Under the pieces are notes generated by a model. It searched no databases, was not told the origin of the DNA, and saw only the letters and a program-made list of their open reading frames with translations. Of a DNA stretch of 64,000 bases, positions 33,685 through 42,251 are shown in pieces. Numbering within the stretch: the first letter of the stretch is position 1; each line of letters starts with the position of its first letter. The position numbers were made by a program, and so were the translations under genes. Origin of the DNA: CAYMZZ01 sp044463125 (GTDB lineage Bacteria; Bacteroidota; Bacteroidia; Chitinophagales; Chitinophagaceae); the NCBI GenBank assembly GCA_044463125.1, contig JBIQMS010000002.1:148912-212911 (forward strand). Direction: 5' to 3'.

Positions 33685-33740
33685 AATTGTCATAATGTAT
33701 AAAGCAGGCCCTGAGGCCTGCTTTATACATTATGACAATT
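33685..33740. terminator. Perfect 26-bp hairpin, probable terminator before nuo operon
   Basis: Arms 33685-33710 and 33715-33740 are exact reverse complements around the loop CTGA. The inner part (AAAGCAGGCC / GGCCTGCTTT) looks like a bidirectional intrinsic terminator; the outer AATTGTCATAATGTAT part extends it far beyond the usual length. Confidence 0.7.
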
Positions 33741-33914
33741 GCCAGAAACCCTGGGTAATTGGCTCTGGTCTTTGTTTGCCAGCATTCAAAGCCTACCCAA
33801 AAAGATTTTTCTTGGCGCCAGCCCAGCTCTCACGAAAAACGTAATACGTACTACGTAATACGTATTACGTAAAACCTCCGCCACTTTATTTTCGTTTTAT
33901 TCCCCACCCTGCCT

Positions 33915-33922
33915 TATTTTTG
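33915..33922 (+). promoter_or_regulatory. -7 box (TATTTTTG) for nuoA
   Basis: Full match to TAnnTTTG, 17 nt before the ATG. The -33 region (about 33891, TTCGTTTT) matches TTTG poorly. Likely the main promoter of the complex I genes. Confidence 0.55.
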
Positions 33923-33939
33923 CCCACAGGGTAAAAATT

Positions 33940-34335
33940 ATGATCCATTTACTCCAGATAAATCCAACTGACTCAGGCGCCGGCTCTTACCTGCCCATTG
34001 CTATCCAGGTGCTTTTCGCCGTAGGCCTTATTGTTTTCCTGACCGTATTGACCCACCTGATGGGTCCCAAGCGCAAGACCTCCGATAAGCTGCAAAACTT
34101 TGCCAGCGGTATCGAGAGTCATGGCGATGCGCGTCAGCCTATGGCCATCAAATACTTCCTTACAGCCATTCTCTTCGTGCTGTTTGATGTGGAAGTGATC
34201 TTTTTCTATCCTTATGCGGTAAATTTCAAGGATTTGGGCTGGGACGGATTCTGGGCCGTGCTGATGTTTGTGGGATTTTTCCTTTGCGGATTCATTTACA
34301 TCGTTCGCAAAGGAGCCCTCAAGTGGGAGGATTAA
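33940..34335 (+). CDS. nuoA: NADH-quinone oxidoreductase subunit A
   Basis: Small membrane subunit of complex I (131 aa) at the junction of arm and quinone site. Three spans; the conserved loop contains FASGIESHGDARQPMAIKYF and the second span FDVEVIFFYPYAV with its acidic residues, as in all NuoA/ND3. First gene of the nuo cluster, 91 nt before nuoB. Confidence 0.94.
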   Translation: MIHLLQINPTDSGAGSYLPIAIQVLFAVGLIVFLTVLTHLMGPKRKTSDKLQNFASGIESHGDARQPMAIKYFLTAILFVLFDVEVIFFYPYAVNFKDLGWDGFWAVLMFVGFFLCGFIYIVRKGALKWED

Positions 34336-34426
34336 GTAGGGATCTTTTCGCCCGGTATGGAACCCTTATCCGATTCATTTGTTAGATAATGAGTAGTGAT
34401 TCATTGTCGAATTCAAAAAAAAGAAT

Positions 34427-35011
34427 ATGTCACGCCCCGTTTCATACAATATCAAGAAAAAGGACCTGGTCAATGATATCAGCATTGCCGAGATGCCCGA
34501 TGGGCACCAGGGTGAAGGTTTCTTTGCCACCAATCTCAGCAAAGTAGTAGGACTGGCCCGTCGCAACAGCATCTGGCCCCTGCCTTTTGCCACTTCCTGC
34601 TGCGGTATCGAATTCATGGCTACCATGGGCTCGCATTACGACCTGGCCCGCTTTGGCAGCGAAAGGGTGGGGTTCTCACCCCGCCAGTGCGACCTGCTGA
34701 TGGTGATGGGTACCATCGCCAAAAAAATGGGTCCGGTGGTAAAGCAGGTATATCTCCAAATGGCCGAGCCCCGTTGGGTGATAGCCGTGGGCGCCTGTGC
34801 CTCCAGCGGTGGTGTATTTGATACTTACAGCGTGTTGCAGGGAATAGACCAGGTAGTGCCTGTGGATGTATATGTGCCCGGCTGCCCGCCCCGCCCTGAA
34901 GCCATCATTGATGGCGTAATGCGCATTCAGGACCTGGTGGGTAAAGAAAGCCTGCGAAGAAGGAACAGTGAGCAATATAGGGCGCTGTTGGAAAGCTATG
35001 GAATACAGTGA
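34427..35011 (+). CDS. nuoB: NADH-quinone oxidoreductase subunit B
   Basis: Carries cluster N2, the last Fe-S centre before quinone. 194 aa with the ligand set FATSCCGIEFMA (adjacent Cys pair), GACASSGGVFDTY and VPGCPPRPEAI. N-terminal amphipathic segment MSRPVSYNIKKKDLV. The following gene nuoC is separated by a 178-bp nested repeat. Confidence 0.95.
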   Translation: MSRPVSYNIKKKDLVNDISIAEMPDGHQGEGFFATNLSKVVGLARRNSIWPLPFATSCCGIEFMATMGSHYDLARFGSERVGFSPRQCDLLMVMGTIAKKMGPVVKQVYLQMAEPRWVIAVGACASSGGVFDTYSVLQGIDQVVPVDVYVPGCPPRPEAIIDGVMRIQDLVGKESLRRRNSEQYRALLESYGIQ

Positions 35012-35189
35012 TGAGACGTATTACGTAATACGTTTTACGTAATACGTAGATTTGATAATTCGGTTATTCGGTAATTTGCTTGAATCGTCTTAACAAATTA
35101 TCGAATATTCAAATTCCTGAATTAAACCTTAAACCCTAAACCTTAAACTTAACGTAGTACGTAATACGTAAAACGTAAAACTCAAAAAA
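35012..35189. repeat. Nested inverted repeat between nuoB and nuoC
   Basis: Outer ACGTNNN arrays (35018-35049 and 35150-35180) flank an inner inverted repeat ATTCGGTAATTTG (35066-35078) / CAAATTATCGAAT (35094-35106, one mismatch); a TTAAACC/CCCTAAA block (about 35124-35150) lies on the right side only. No gene and no clear promoter box. Confidence 0.82.
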
Positions 35190-35774
35190 TTGTCTTCCGA
35201 ATTCATACAACAAAAACTGTCCGAAAAGTTCGGCGATGCGGTTTCCGGTTTTACTGTGAACTATGGCATTCTGCGCTTTGAAGCGCCGAAGGAGATGAAC
35301 CTGAAAGTGCTGAACTTTTTGTACGACGATGAAGAACTGCAGTTCCGCTTTCTTACCGATCTCTGCGCGGTGCATTATCCTGATCGTAAGGGTGCCGAAC
35401 TGGAAGTGGTTTATCACTTACATAATTTGCCGAAGAATGTGCGCCTGCGCTTTTGTGTGAGCACGCCCGTGGCAAAACCGGATGTGTATTCTGCAACCGG
35501 TCTTTTTTCATCGGCCAATTGGATGGAAAGGGAAACCTATGATTTCTATGGCGTCAACTTCATTGGTCACCCCAACCTGAAGCGGATTTTGAATGTGGAA
35601 GAAATGGATTATTTCCCGCTGCGCAAGGAGTTTCCGCTGGAAGACCAGAGCCGGGTGGATAAGGACGATGAAATGTTTGGAAGAGGAGGAAGTATTGGTT
35701 TTGGTACCGTAAAGCAGGAGGACGCAACGGTTGTTGAATCCGACAAGTCGAATGAAGGAGAACAGATTGTATAA
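35190..35774 (+). CDS. nuoC: NADH-quinone oxidoreductase subunit C
   Basis: Peripheral-arm subunit of complex I, 194 aa, 30-kDa family: LCAVHYPDRKGAELEVVYHL, the signature ANWMERETYDFYGVNFIGHPNLKRIL and YFPLRKEFPLED. The start is TTG at 35190 (reading SSEFIQQKLSEKFG); the next in-frame ATG is 35 residues in and would remove conserved N-terminal sequence. A separate gene, not fused to nuoD. Confidence 0.93.
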   Translation: MSSEFIQQKLSEKFGDAVSGFTVNYGILRFEAPKEMNLKVLNFLYDDEELQFRFLTDLCAVHYPDRKGAELEVVYHLHNLPKNVRLRFCVSTPVAKPDVYSATGLFSSANWMERETYDFYGVNFIGHPNLKRILNVEEMDYFPLRKEFPLEDQSRVDKDDEMFGRGGSIGFGTVKQEDATVVESDKSNEGEQIV

Positions 35775-35810
35775 TGTAGCAGGGCCTGGCCCTGTGCATT
35801 TTTTTAGTAT

Positions 35811-37034
35811 ATGGCTGAACAGCACATCAAATTACCGGAAGGCAGTATAGAGAAAACCACCACCACGCTTAACCTGGGACCCACACACCCGGCCACCCAC
35901 GGTGTGATGCAGAATATCCTGGAGCTGGATGGGGAGCGTATCGTGTCCGCCGATCAAACGATCGGGTATATCCACCGCGCCTTTGAAAAAATTGCCGAAC
36001 GCCGGCCACTCTACCAGATTACGCCGTTGACCGATCGCCTCAACTATTGTTCCTCACCCATCAACAATATGGGCTGGCACCTTACCTGCGAAAAGTTGCT
36101 GGGCGTGCAAACACCCAAGCGGGTCGATTATCTCCGCGTCATCATCATGGAGCTGGCACGTATTTCAGATCACCTGATCTGTAATTCTATCGTGGGGGTG
36201 GACAGTGGCGCCTACACCGGCTTCCTCTATGTAATGCAGTATCGCGAGTTGATCTATGAGATTTATGAGGAAGTATGTGGTTCACGGCTCACTACCAATA
36301 TTGGTCGCATCGGTGGCTTCGAACGCAATTTCAATGATATCGCTTTTCAGAAGCTGGAAAAGTTCCTGAACGAATATCCCCGTGTGCTGAAAGAGTTTGA
36401 AAACCTCTTTACACGCAACCGCATTTTTATGGAGCGCACCATTGGCGCGGGTCCCATATCTGCGGAAAGGGCGATGAACTATGGCTTCACCGGTCCCAAC
36501 CTCCGCGCGGCGGGTGTGGACTATGATGTACGTGTAGCTTCTCCCTACAGCAGTTACGAAGATTTTCAATTTGAAATTCCGGTGGGTACCACGGGCGATT
36601 GTTATGATCGCTTTCTGGTACGCAATCAGGAAATGTGGCAATCGCTTTCCATCATCCGGCAGGCTTATCAAAAAGTGCAGGAGTTTAAGGGTGCTGAAGC
36701 GGAAGTGTACCATGCCGATGTACCGGAATACTATCTTCCCAAAAAAGAAGATGTGTACACCAGCATGGAAGCCCTGATCTGGCATTTCAAGATCATCATG
36801 GGTGAAATTGATATGCCGGCGGGTGAAGTATACAATTCAGTGGAAGGCGCCAATGGCGAGCTGGGCTACTACATGGTGAGTGATGGCGGCCGTACACCCT
36901 ATCGCCTACATTTCCGCCGACCCTGCTTTATTTATTACCAGGCATATGAAGAACTGATCAAAGGAGCCATGTTGAGCGACGCGATCATTGTGATGAGCAG
37001 CCTGAATTTGATTGCGGGAGAAATGGACGCTTAA
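35811..37034 (+). CDS. nuoD: NADH-quinone oxidoreductase subunit D
   Basis: 49-kDa subunit forming the quinone site with NuoB. 407 aa; LNLGPTHPATHGVMQNIL holds the quinone-site His, GYIHRAFEKIAE, RVDYLRVIIMELARISDHL, and the C-terminal MSSLNLIAGEMDA is the conserved end. It follows nuoC by 36 nt. nuoE comes after a 136-bp spacer. Confidence 0.96.
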   Translation: MAEQHIKLPEGSIEKTTTTLNLGPTHPATHGVMQNILELDGERIVSADQTIGYIHRAFEKIAERRPLYQITPLTDRLNYCSSPINNMGWHLTCEKLLGVQTPKRVDYLRVIIMELARISDHLICNSIVGVDSGAYTGFLYVMQYRELIYEIYEEVCGSRLTTNIGRIGGFERNFNDIAFQKLEKFLNEYPRVLKEFENLFTRNRIFMERTIGAGPISAERAMNYGFTGPNLRAAGVDYDVRVASPYSSYEDFQFEIPVGTTGDCYDRFLVRNQEMWQSLSIIRQAYQKVQEFKGAEAEVYHADVPEYYLPKKEDVYTSMEALIWHFKIIMGEIDMPAGEVYNSVEGANGELGYYMVSDGGRTPYRLHFRRPCFIYYQAYEELIKGAMLSDAIIVMSSLNLIAGEMDA

Positions 37035-37170
37035 GGAACGTGAGGCGTGAATCGTGAGGCGTGAGAGGAGTTTAAAGTTTAAGGTTTAAAGTTTAAAGTT
37101 GGCAATAAGAACTTCAACAAATCAACAAATAACCGAATAAGCAAATACAATAAATTAGGCATTTAATCGC
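37035..37170. repeat. Repeat spacer between nuoD and nuoE
   Basis: CGTGAGGC/CGTGAATC units (37039-37060) directly after the stop, a GTTTAAAG/GGTTTAAA block (about 37068-37099) and a TCAACAAATCAACAAATA-type block (about 37112-37147). The telomere-like block has no complementary partner here. Confidence 0.78.
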
Positions 37171-37677
37171 ATGTATAAATTCTCAGATAAAAAGCTTCAG
37201 GAAGTGCAACAAATCATTGCTCGCTATCCGGATGGGAAGCAGAAGAGCGCTTTGTTGCCCGTGTTGCACCTGGCGCAACAGGAATTTGGGGGCTGGCTCG
37301 ATGTGCCTGCTATGGATTATGTGGCATCGCTCCTGAATCTGCAGCCGATTGAAGTGTATGAAGTGGCGAGTTTCTACTCCATGTACAACCTGAAACCCGT
37401 GGGCCGCTATATGTTTGAAGTGTGCCAGACCGGGCCCTGTATGTTGCGGGGTAGTGATGATATCATCGCCTATATCGGCGAAAAACTGGGCATCAAACCC
37501 GGCGAAACCACGGGCGATGGCCTATTTACCCTGAAGACCGTGGAATGCCTGGGCGCCTGTGGTTATGCTCCCATGATGCAACTCGGTAAAACCTATCGTG
37601 AACACCTGACCCCCGCCAAAGTGGATGAGATCATTGAGCAATGCCGGCGCGAGGCCAGTCAAATGGCGAACAACTAA
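37171..37677 (+). CDS. nuoE: NADH-quinone oxidoreductase subunit E
   Basis: 24-kDa subunit with the [2Fe-2S] centre N1a. 168 aa, thioredoxin-like fold; ligands in CQTGPCMLRG (C-x4-C) and ECLGACGYAPMM (C-x3-C). It works with NuoF in the NADH-oxidising tip. Two unrelated genes follow before nuoF. Confidence 0.95.
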   Translation: MYKFSDKKLQEVQQIIARYPDGKQKSALLPVLHLAQQEFGGWLDVPAMDYVASLLNLQPIEVYEVASFYSMYNLKPVGRYMFEVCQTGPCMLRGSDDIIAYIGEKLGIKPGETTGDGLFTLKTVECLGACGYAPMMQLGKTYREHLTPAKVDEIIEQCRREASQMANN

Positions 37678-37687
37678 AAGTTTTTAT

Positions 37688-38143
37688 ATGAAATCTGCCT
37701 TTCTGTCGATTATGGCCGCGCTTCTGCTGCTGGCCTGCAACAACGAAAAAACCGGTGACGATGCTAAAAAGGATCCGGAGTTTTCGGATGCGGGTAAGAA
37801 AGAAATGGTAGATGGCAGCACGGCGCAGAATTCGCTGGATGTGGTGGGTACTTACAAGGGCGTGGTTCCCTGCGCCGATTGCGAAGGCATTGAAACCAGC
37901 GTAATGCTGCATGCAGACAATACCTATATGCTGCATACCGGCTACCTCGGCAAATCGGGGGGCAAAGGACTTGACCTGAATGGCAATTTCAAATGGATCG
38001 ACGGCTTCACCATTGAACTGGAAGGTGTAACCGACGCGCCCTCGAAATATTTTGTATCGGAGAACAAACTCATCCAGCTTGATATGCAGGGTAAGAAGAT
38101 TGAAGGCGAACTGGCTGATAAATATATCCTGACCAAGCAATAA
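37688..38143 (+). CDS. NlpE-like lipoprotein
   Basis: 151 aa. Signal peptide with lipobox LLACNN (Cys about 17), then a domain resembling the N-terminal beta-barrel of NlpE: GTYKGVVPCADCEGIETSV with the CADC pair, and DNTYMLHTGYLG. NlpE reports envelope or copper stress in E. coli; here the function is unknown. It lies 10 nt after nuoE and 4 nt before the next gene, so it is embedded in the complex I transcript. Confidence 0.8.
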   Translation: MKSAFLSIMAALLLLACNNEKTGDDAKKDPEFSDAGKKEMVDGSTAQNSLDVVGTYKGVVPCADCEGIETSVMLHADNTYMLHTGYLGKSGGKGLDLNGNFKWIDGFTIELEGVTDAPSKYFVSENKLIQLDMQGKKIEGELADKYILTKQ

Positions 38144-38147
38144 TACC

Positions 38148-38573
38148 ATGCGTATATTCCTGGTCCTGCTTTTTTCGGTATTGTTGCAAACGACAAGCGC
38201 GCAAGACGATAGTCTGGCGCTCCGCGATGCAATAGTAAAACTCGATCAGGCATTATTGAAACAGGATAGTGCGGCGCTGGATCAATTGCTCGACGGTAAA
38301 CTGAGTTTTGGGCATAGCAATGGCTGGGTGCAGACCAAGCAGGATGTGTGGAGCGACTTCAGGGAAGGCCGGCTGGAGTATCGGGGTCTGGCCACAGAGG
38401 AAGTGAAGATTTTGCAGATAGGAAAGGAACTGGCCACCGTTACTATGAAGGTGCAGGCGAAGGGAAGATTGAAGGAAAAAGAATTCGACCTGAAGCTGAC
38501 GGTAATGCAGGTTTGGAAAAAAGATAAAAAGGGCTGGCAACTATTTGCCCGGCAAAGCGCAAAGATTGATTAA
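38148..38573 (+). CDS. Exported NTF2-like (DUF4440-type) protein
   Basis: 141 aa with signal peptide MRIFLVLLFSVLLQTTSAQ. The mature part fits the NTF2-like/DUF4440 fold: DAIVKLDQALLKQDSAALDQLL, SFGHSNGWVQTKQ and VMQVWKKDKKGWQLFARQS near the end. No catalytic residues can be assigned. It follows the NlpE-like gene by 4 nt, and nuoF starts 44 nt after it. Confidence 0.75.
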   Translation: MRIFLVLLFSVLLQTTSAQDDSLALRDAIVKLDQALLKQDSAALDQLLDGKLSFGHSNGWVQTKQDVWSDFREGRLEYRGLATEEVKILQIGKELATVTMKVQAKGRLKEKEFDLKLTVMQVWKKDKKGWQLFARQSAKID

Positions 38574-38617
38574 TTCAATTGCAGAGCGGATAACATAAAA
38601 CGAACAACTAATTGTCC

Positions 38618-39961
38618 ATGTCAAGAAAACTATTACTGGAAAAAGCACATGTGGAGAATATCCGGTATTATGATGTGTACCGAAGGGAAGGTGGTTACCG
38701 GAGTGTGGAGAAGGCTTTGAAAAGCATGAATCCGGATGCGGTGGTGGAAGAGGTGAAGAAGAGTGGCCTGCGGGGCAGGGGTGGCGCCGGTTTTCCTACC
38801 GGTATGAAATGGAGTTTTCTGGCCAAGCCGGAAGGCGTTCCCCGCTACCTGGTGGTGAATGCCGATGAATCGGAGCCCGGCACTTTTAAGGATCGCTACC
38901 TGATGGAGTTTATTCCTCACCTGCTGATAGAGGGTATGATCGTTTCTTCCTTTGCCCTCGGTTCCAATCGCTCTTATATCTATATCCGTGGCGAATACTG
39001 GTGGATTGTGGACATTCTGGAACAAGCCATACAGGAAGCACGCAACAACGGGTGGTTGGGAAAAAATATACAAGGTTCGGGATTCGATTGTGAGATATAT
39101 GTGCACCGTGGTGCGGGCGCTTATATCTGTGGGGAAGAAACCGCGCTGATTGAATCCCTTGAAGGCAAGCGGGGCAACCCGCGCATCAAGCCCCCATTCC
39201 CTGCGGTAAGGGGTGTTTGGGATTGCCCTACCGTAGTGAACAATGTGGAAACCATCGCCGCCGTAGTGCCCATCATCAATGAAGGTGGCGAAGAATATGC
39301 GAAGATTGGAGTGGGCAAGAGTACCGGCACCAAGCTCATTTCGGCCTGTGGCAATATCAACAAGCCCGGCGTTTACGAAATTGATATGACCATTTCGGTG
39401 GAAGAATTCATCTTCAGCGATCAATATTGCGGTGGTATCGCCAACGGCAAGCGGCTCAAAGCCTGCATACCCGGCGGATCGTCGGTGCCCATTCTGCCGG
39501 CCAACCTGTTGTTGAAAACAGCAAAGGGCGAAACCCGCTATATGAACTACGAAAGCCTGGGCGATGGAGGATTCACCACAGGCTCCATGATGGGTTCCGG
39601 AGGATTTATCGTGTTGGACGAAGATCAGTGCGTGGTAAAACATACCTACACACTCGCGCGCTTCTATCGCCATGAAAGCTGTGGCCAGTGCTCGCCCTGC
39701 CGCGAGGGTACGGGCTGGATGGAAAAACTATTGCTGCGCCTCGATAAAGGCCAGGGCAAGATGAGCGATATCGATCTGCTATGGGATATCCAGCGCAAGA
39801 TCGAAGGAAATACAATTTGTCCGCTGGGTGATGCCGCGGCCTGGCCCGTAGCAGCGGCCATTAGGCATTTCCGCGATGAATTTGAATGGCACGTAACGAA
39901 TGCGCAGGAAGCGCAGGTAAGGAATTTTGGTTTGGCGAATTATGCCGAGCCAGTTGTGTAG
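38618..39961 (+). CDS. nuoF: NADH-quinone oxidoreductase subunit F
   Basis: 51-kDa NADH-binding subunit with FMN and cluster N3, 447 aa. FMN/NADH site GLRGRGGAGFPTGMKW and ADESEPGTFKDRYL; cluster ligands in ESCGQCSPCREGTGW with a further Cys in NTICPLGDAAAW. The ATG at 38618 is preferred over a TTG 6 nt upstream. Its stop codon merges with a GTTTAAGG block that fills the gap to nuoG. Confidence 0.96.
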   Translation: MSRKLLLEKAHVENIRYYDVYRREGGYRSVEKALKSMNPDAVVEEVKKSGLRGRGGAGFPTGMKWSFLAKPEGVPRYLVVNADESEPGTFKDRYLMEFIPHLLIEGMIVSSFALGSNRSYIYIRGEYWWIVDILEQAIQEARNNGWLGKNIQGSGFDCEIYVHRGAGAYICGEETALIESLEGKRGNPRIKPPFPAVRGVWDCPTVVNNVETIAAVVPIINEGGEEYAKIGVGKSTGTKLISACGNINKPGVYEIDMTISVEEFIFSDQYCGGIANGKRLKACIPGGSSVPILPANLLLKTAKGETRYMNYESLGDGGFTTGSMMGSGGFIVLDEDQCVVKHTYTLARFYRHESCGQCSPCREGTGWMEKLLLRLDKGQGKMSDIDLLWDIQRKIEGNTICPLGDAAAWPVAAAIRHFRDEFEWHVTNAQEAQVRNFGLANYAEPVV

Positions 39962-40073
39962 AGTTTAAGGTTTAGGGTTTAAAGTTTAAAGTGCGTCAAA
40001 AATTAAACCTTAAACCCTAAACCTTAAACCATACTACGTTTTGGAACTAACAAAGCATTAAACGAACCGAAGC
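39962..40073. repeat. Inverted telomere-like repeat between nuoF and nuoG
   Basis: GTTTAAGGTTTAGGG-type units (39963-39991) and TTAAACCCTAAACC-type units (about 40005-40030) are complementary with about 14 nt between, giving a roughly 27-bp imperfect hairpin. A remnant CTACGTTTTG lies at 40033-40043. Confidence 0.82.
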
Positions 40074-41183
40074 ATGTCTGACAATGTGCAATTATTTAAA
40101 GTAACCATCGACAACATAACGGTGGAAGTGGCGCCGGGAACTACCATCCTGATGGCGGCCCGCCAGATTGGGGGTGATGTGACACCACCGGCCATGTGCT
40201 TCTACAGCAAGCTGCAGGGTAGTGGTGGTAAATGCCGTACCTGCCTGGTAGAAGTGAGCAAGGGTTCGGAAAAGGATCCGCGTCCCATGCCCAAGCTGGT
40301 GGCCAGTTGCCGTACCACGGTAATGGATGGTATGGAAGTGAAGAATATCACCAGCGAGCGCGTGCTCGATGCCCGCGCCGGCGTTACGGAATTCCTGCTG
40401 CTCAATCACCCGCTCGACTGCCCCATTTGCGACCAGGCCGGTGAATGTCACCTGCAGGACCTGAGCTATGAGCATGGCAAGGAAGGCACCCGCTACGAAT
40501 TCACCCGCCGCACTTTCGAAAAGGAAGATATCGGTCCCTATATTCAATTGCACATGACCCGCTGCATACTTTGCTACCGTTGTACCTATGTGGCCGATCA
40601 GCTCACCGACAACCGCGTGCACGGCATACTCGATCGGGGCGACCATGCGGAAATATCCACCTATATCTCCAAAGCCATCGATAATGATTTCAGTGGTAAT
40701 ATGATTGATGTGTGCCCGGTGGGTGCTTTAACCGACAAGACCTTCCGCTTCAAAAACCGTGTTTGGTTTACCAAGCCGGTGGATGCGCATCGCGATTGTC
40801 CTACCTGTTCAGGAAAAGTAACGCTTTGGTTCCGTGGCGACGAAGTGCTGCGCGTAACGGCCCGTAAGGACGAGTGGGGCGAAGTGCAAAGCTATGATGG
40901 TAAACCCGGCTGGATCTGTAATACCTGCCGCTTCGATAAAAAGGAAATGAAGGACTGGGTGATTGAAGGACCCACCAAAGTGAATCGTCATTCCGTGATT
41001 TCGGCCAACCATTATGAAAAAGGCATCAAGCCCGCGGAAACCGTGGCCAGGGTGATGGGTGGAAGAAATCCCAAACTGCTGATGGATATACATGATGTGA
41101 GCGATGTGAACGATCCTTCGGTAGACCTGAGCAAGATCAACGGCCCTGCTACCGGTGCCACATTTACGAGCAAGCCCAAATAA
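40074..41183 (+). CDS. nuoG: NADH-quinone oxidoreductase subunit G, short form
   Basis: 369 aa, against 700-900 aa in most bacteria. It keeps the N-terminal [2Fe-2S] ferredoxin domain (YSKLQGSGGKCRTCLVEV), the His-type cluster (LDCPICDQAGECHLQD), the [4Fe-4S] ligands MTRCILCYRC with DVCPVGAL, and a further set RDCPTCSG with ICNTCRFDK that could hold N7/N5-like cluster. The large molybdopterin-oxidoreductase-like C-terminal domain is absent. Start and stop are intact and nuoH begins 6 nt later, so this is a genuinely short form, as known in Bacteroidota, not a broken gene. Confidence 0.9.
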   Translation: MSDNVQLFKVTIDNITVEVAPGTTILMAARQIGGDVTPPAMCFYSKLQGSGGKCRTCLVEVSKGSEKDPRPMPKLVASCRTTVMDGMEVKNITSERVLDARAGVTEFLLLNHPLDCPICDQAGECHLQDLSYEHGKEGTRYEFTRRTFEKEDIGPYIQLHMTRCILCYRCTYVADQLTDNRVHGILDRGDHAEISTYISKAIDNDFSGNMIDVCPVGALTDKTFRFKNRVWFTKPVDAHRDCPTCSGKVTLWFRGDEVLRVTARKDEWGEVQSYDGKPGWICNTCRFDKKEMKDWVIEGPTKVNRHSVISANHYEKGIKPAETVARVMGGRNPKLLMDIHDVSDVNDPSVDLSKINGPATGATFTSKPK

Positions 41184-41189
41184 GCGACT

Positions 41190-42251
41190 ATGTTATTCTT
41201 ACAAATAGACTGGATATTTATTCTGGAAAAACTACTGCTGGTGGGTGCCATCGTTTCCCTGTCGATGCTGGTGGCCATGTATGCCACTTACGGGGAGCGC
41301 AAGGTTGCGGCCTGGCTGCAGGATCGTATCGGTCCCAACCGCGCGGGTCCTTTTGGTTTGCTGCAACCCCTGGCCGATGGTGGTAAACTCTTTTTCAAAG
41401 AAGAGATCATCCCTGCCGTATCCAACAAATTTCTCTTTGTACTCGGGCCCATGCTGGCCATGATCACGGCCCTGGTGACCAGCGCTGTGATTCCCTGGAG
41501 TTCGCCCCTGCGCATGTACGATCGTGATATTCCCCTGCAGGTAGCCGATCCCAATATCGGCATCCTATTCGTGTTTGGCGTAGTGAGTATGGGCGTGTAT
41601 GGAATTATGATCGGTGGCTGGGCTTCCAACAACAAATTTTCCCTGCTTGCAGGTATTCGCGGCGCTTCGCAAATGGTATCGTACGAGTTGCCCATGGGTC
41701 TCGCCCTGCTGGCCCTGCTCTTCCTGGTGGGCGACCTGCGGATGAGCAGCATCGTTGGCAACCAGATAGGTTCGGGTGGCTTCAACTGGCATATCTGGTA
41801 CCAACCCATCGGCTTTCTGATCTTTTTCATTTGTGCGCTGGCCGAATGTAACCGTACGCCCTTCGACCTGCCCGAAGCCGAGAACGAATTGAACTTTGGT
41901 TATCACCAGGAATATTCTTCCATGAAGCTGGGCTTTTACCTCTTCGCGGAATATATCAATATGTTCATCAGCGGTGTTATCATGTCCACACTCTATTTCG
42001 GTGGCTACGATATTCCCTTTGTGGATGAAAGCACGCTGGGATGGAATCAAAATTTGCTGGCGTTGCTTGGCTTTGCCACGCTGATGCTGAAATCATTCCT
42101 GTTCGTATTCGTATTCATGTGGATCCGCTGGACCATCCCGCGCTTCCGCTACGATCAGTTGATGAAACTGGGATGGACCAAGTTGATTCCGCTGGCATTG
42201 ATTAATATGGTGCTGACGGCGGCGTTGGCATTGTGGTTGAACAAAACGTAA
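41190..42251 (+). CDS. nuoH: NADH-quinone oxidoreductase subunit H
   Basis: Membrane subunit at the quinone chamber, 353 aa, eight or so spans. Conserved loops: ERKVAAWLQDRIGPNRAGPF, QPLADGGKLFFKEEIIP, and the acidic ALAECNRTPFDLPEAENEL with FGYHQEYSSMKLG. The last codon and TAA stop lie in the first unit of an ACGTNNN array. Confidence 0.96.
   Translation: MLFLQIDWIFILEKLLLVGAIVSLSMLVAMYATYGERKVAAWLQDRIGPNRAGPFGLLQPLADGGKLFFKEEIIPAVSNKFLFVLGPMLAMITALVTSAVIPWSSPLRMYDRDIPLQVADPNIGILFVFGVVSMGVYGIMIGGWASNNKFSLLAGIRGASQMVSYELPMGLALLALLFLVGDLRMSSIVGNQIGSGGFNWHIWYQPIGFLIFFICALAECNRTPFDLPEAENELNFGYHQEYSSMKLGFYLFAEYINMFISGVIMSTLYFGGYDIPFVDESTLGWNQNLLALLGFATLMLKSFLFVFVFMWIRWTIPRFRYDQLMKLGWTKLIPLALINMVLTAALALWLNKT

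Larger units (their letters stand above)
33621..33939. repeat. Spacer before nuoA: ACGTNNN arrays and long hairpin
   Basis: No gene in 319 bp. An ACGTNNN array starts right after the TPR gene stop (33625-33656), then a perfect 26-bp-stem hairpin (33685-33740), a unique stretch (33741-33835) with nothing recognised, a second ACGTNNN array (33838-33873) and the nuoA promoter box. No CTGCG or telomere-like repeat is present. Confidence 0.82.

Noticed and set aside
40074..41183. nuoG as a truncated pseudogene
   Set aside because: The frame, start and stop are intact, nuoH follows after 6 nt, and short NuoG forms are known in Bacteroidota.
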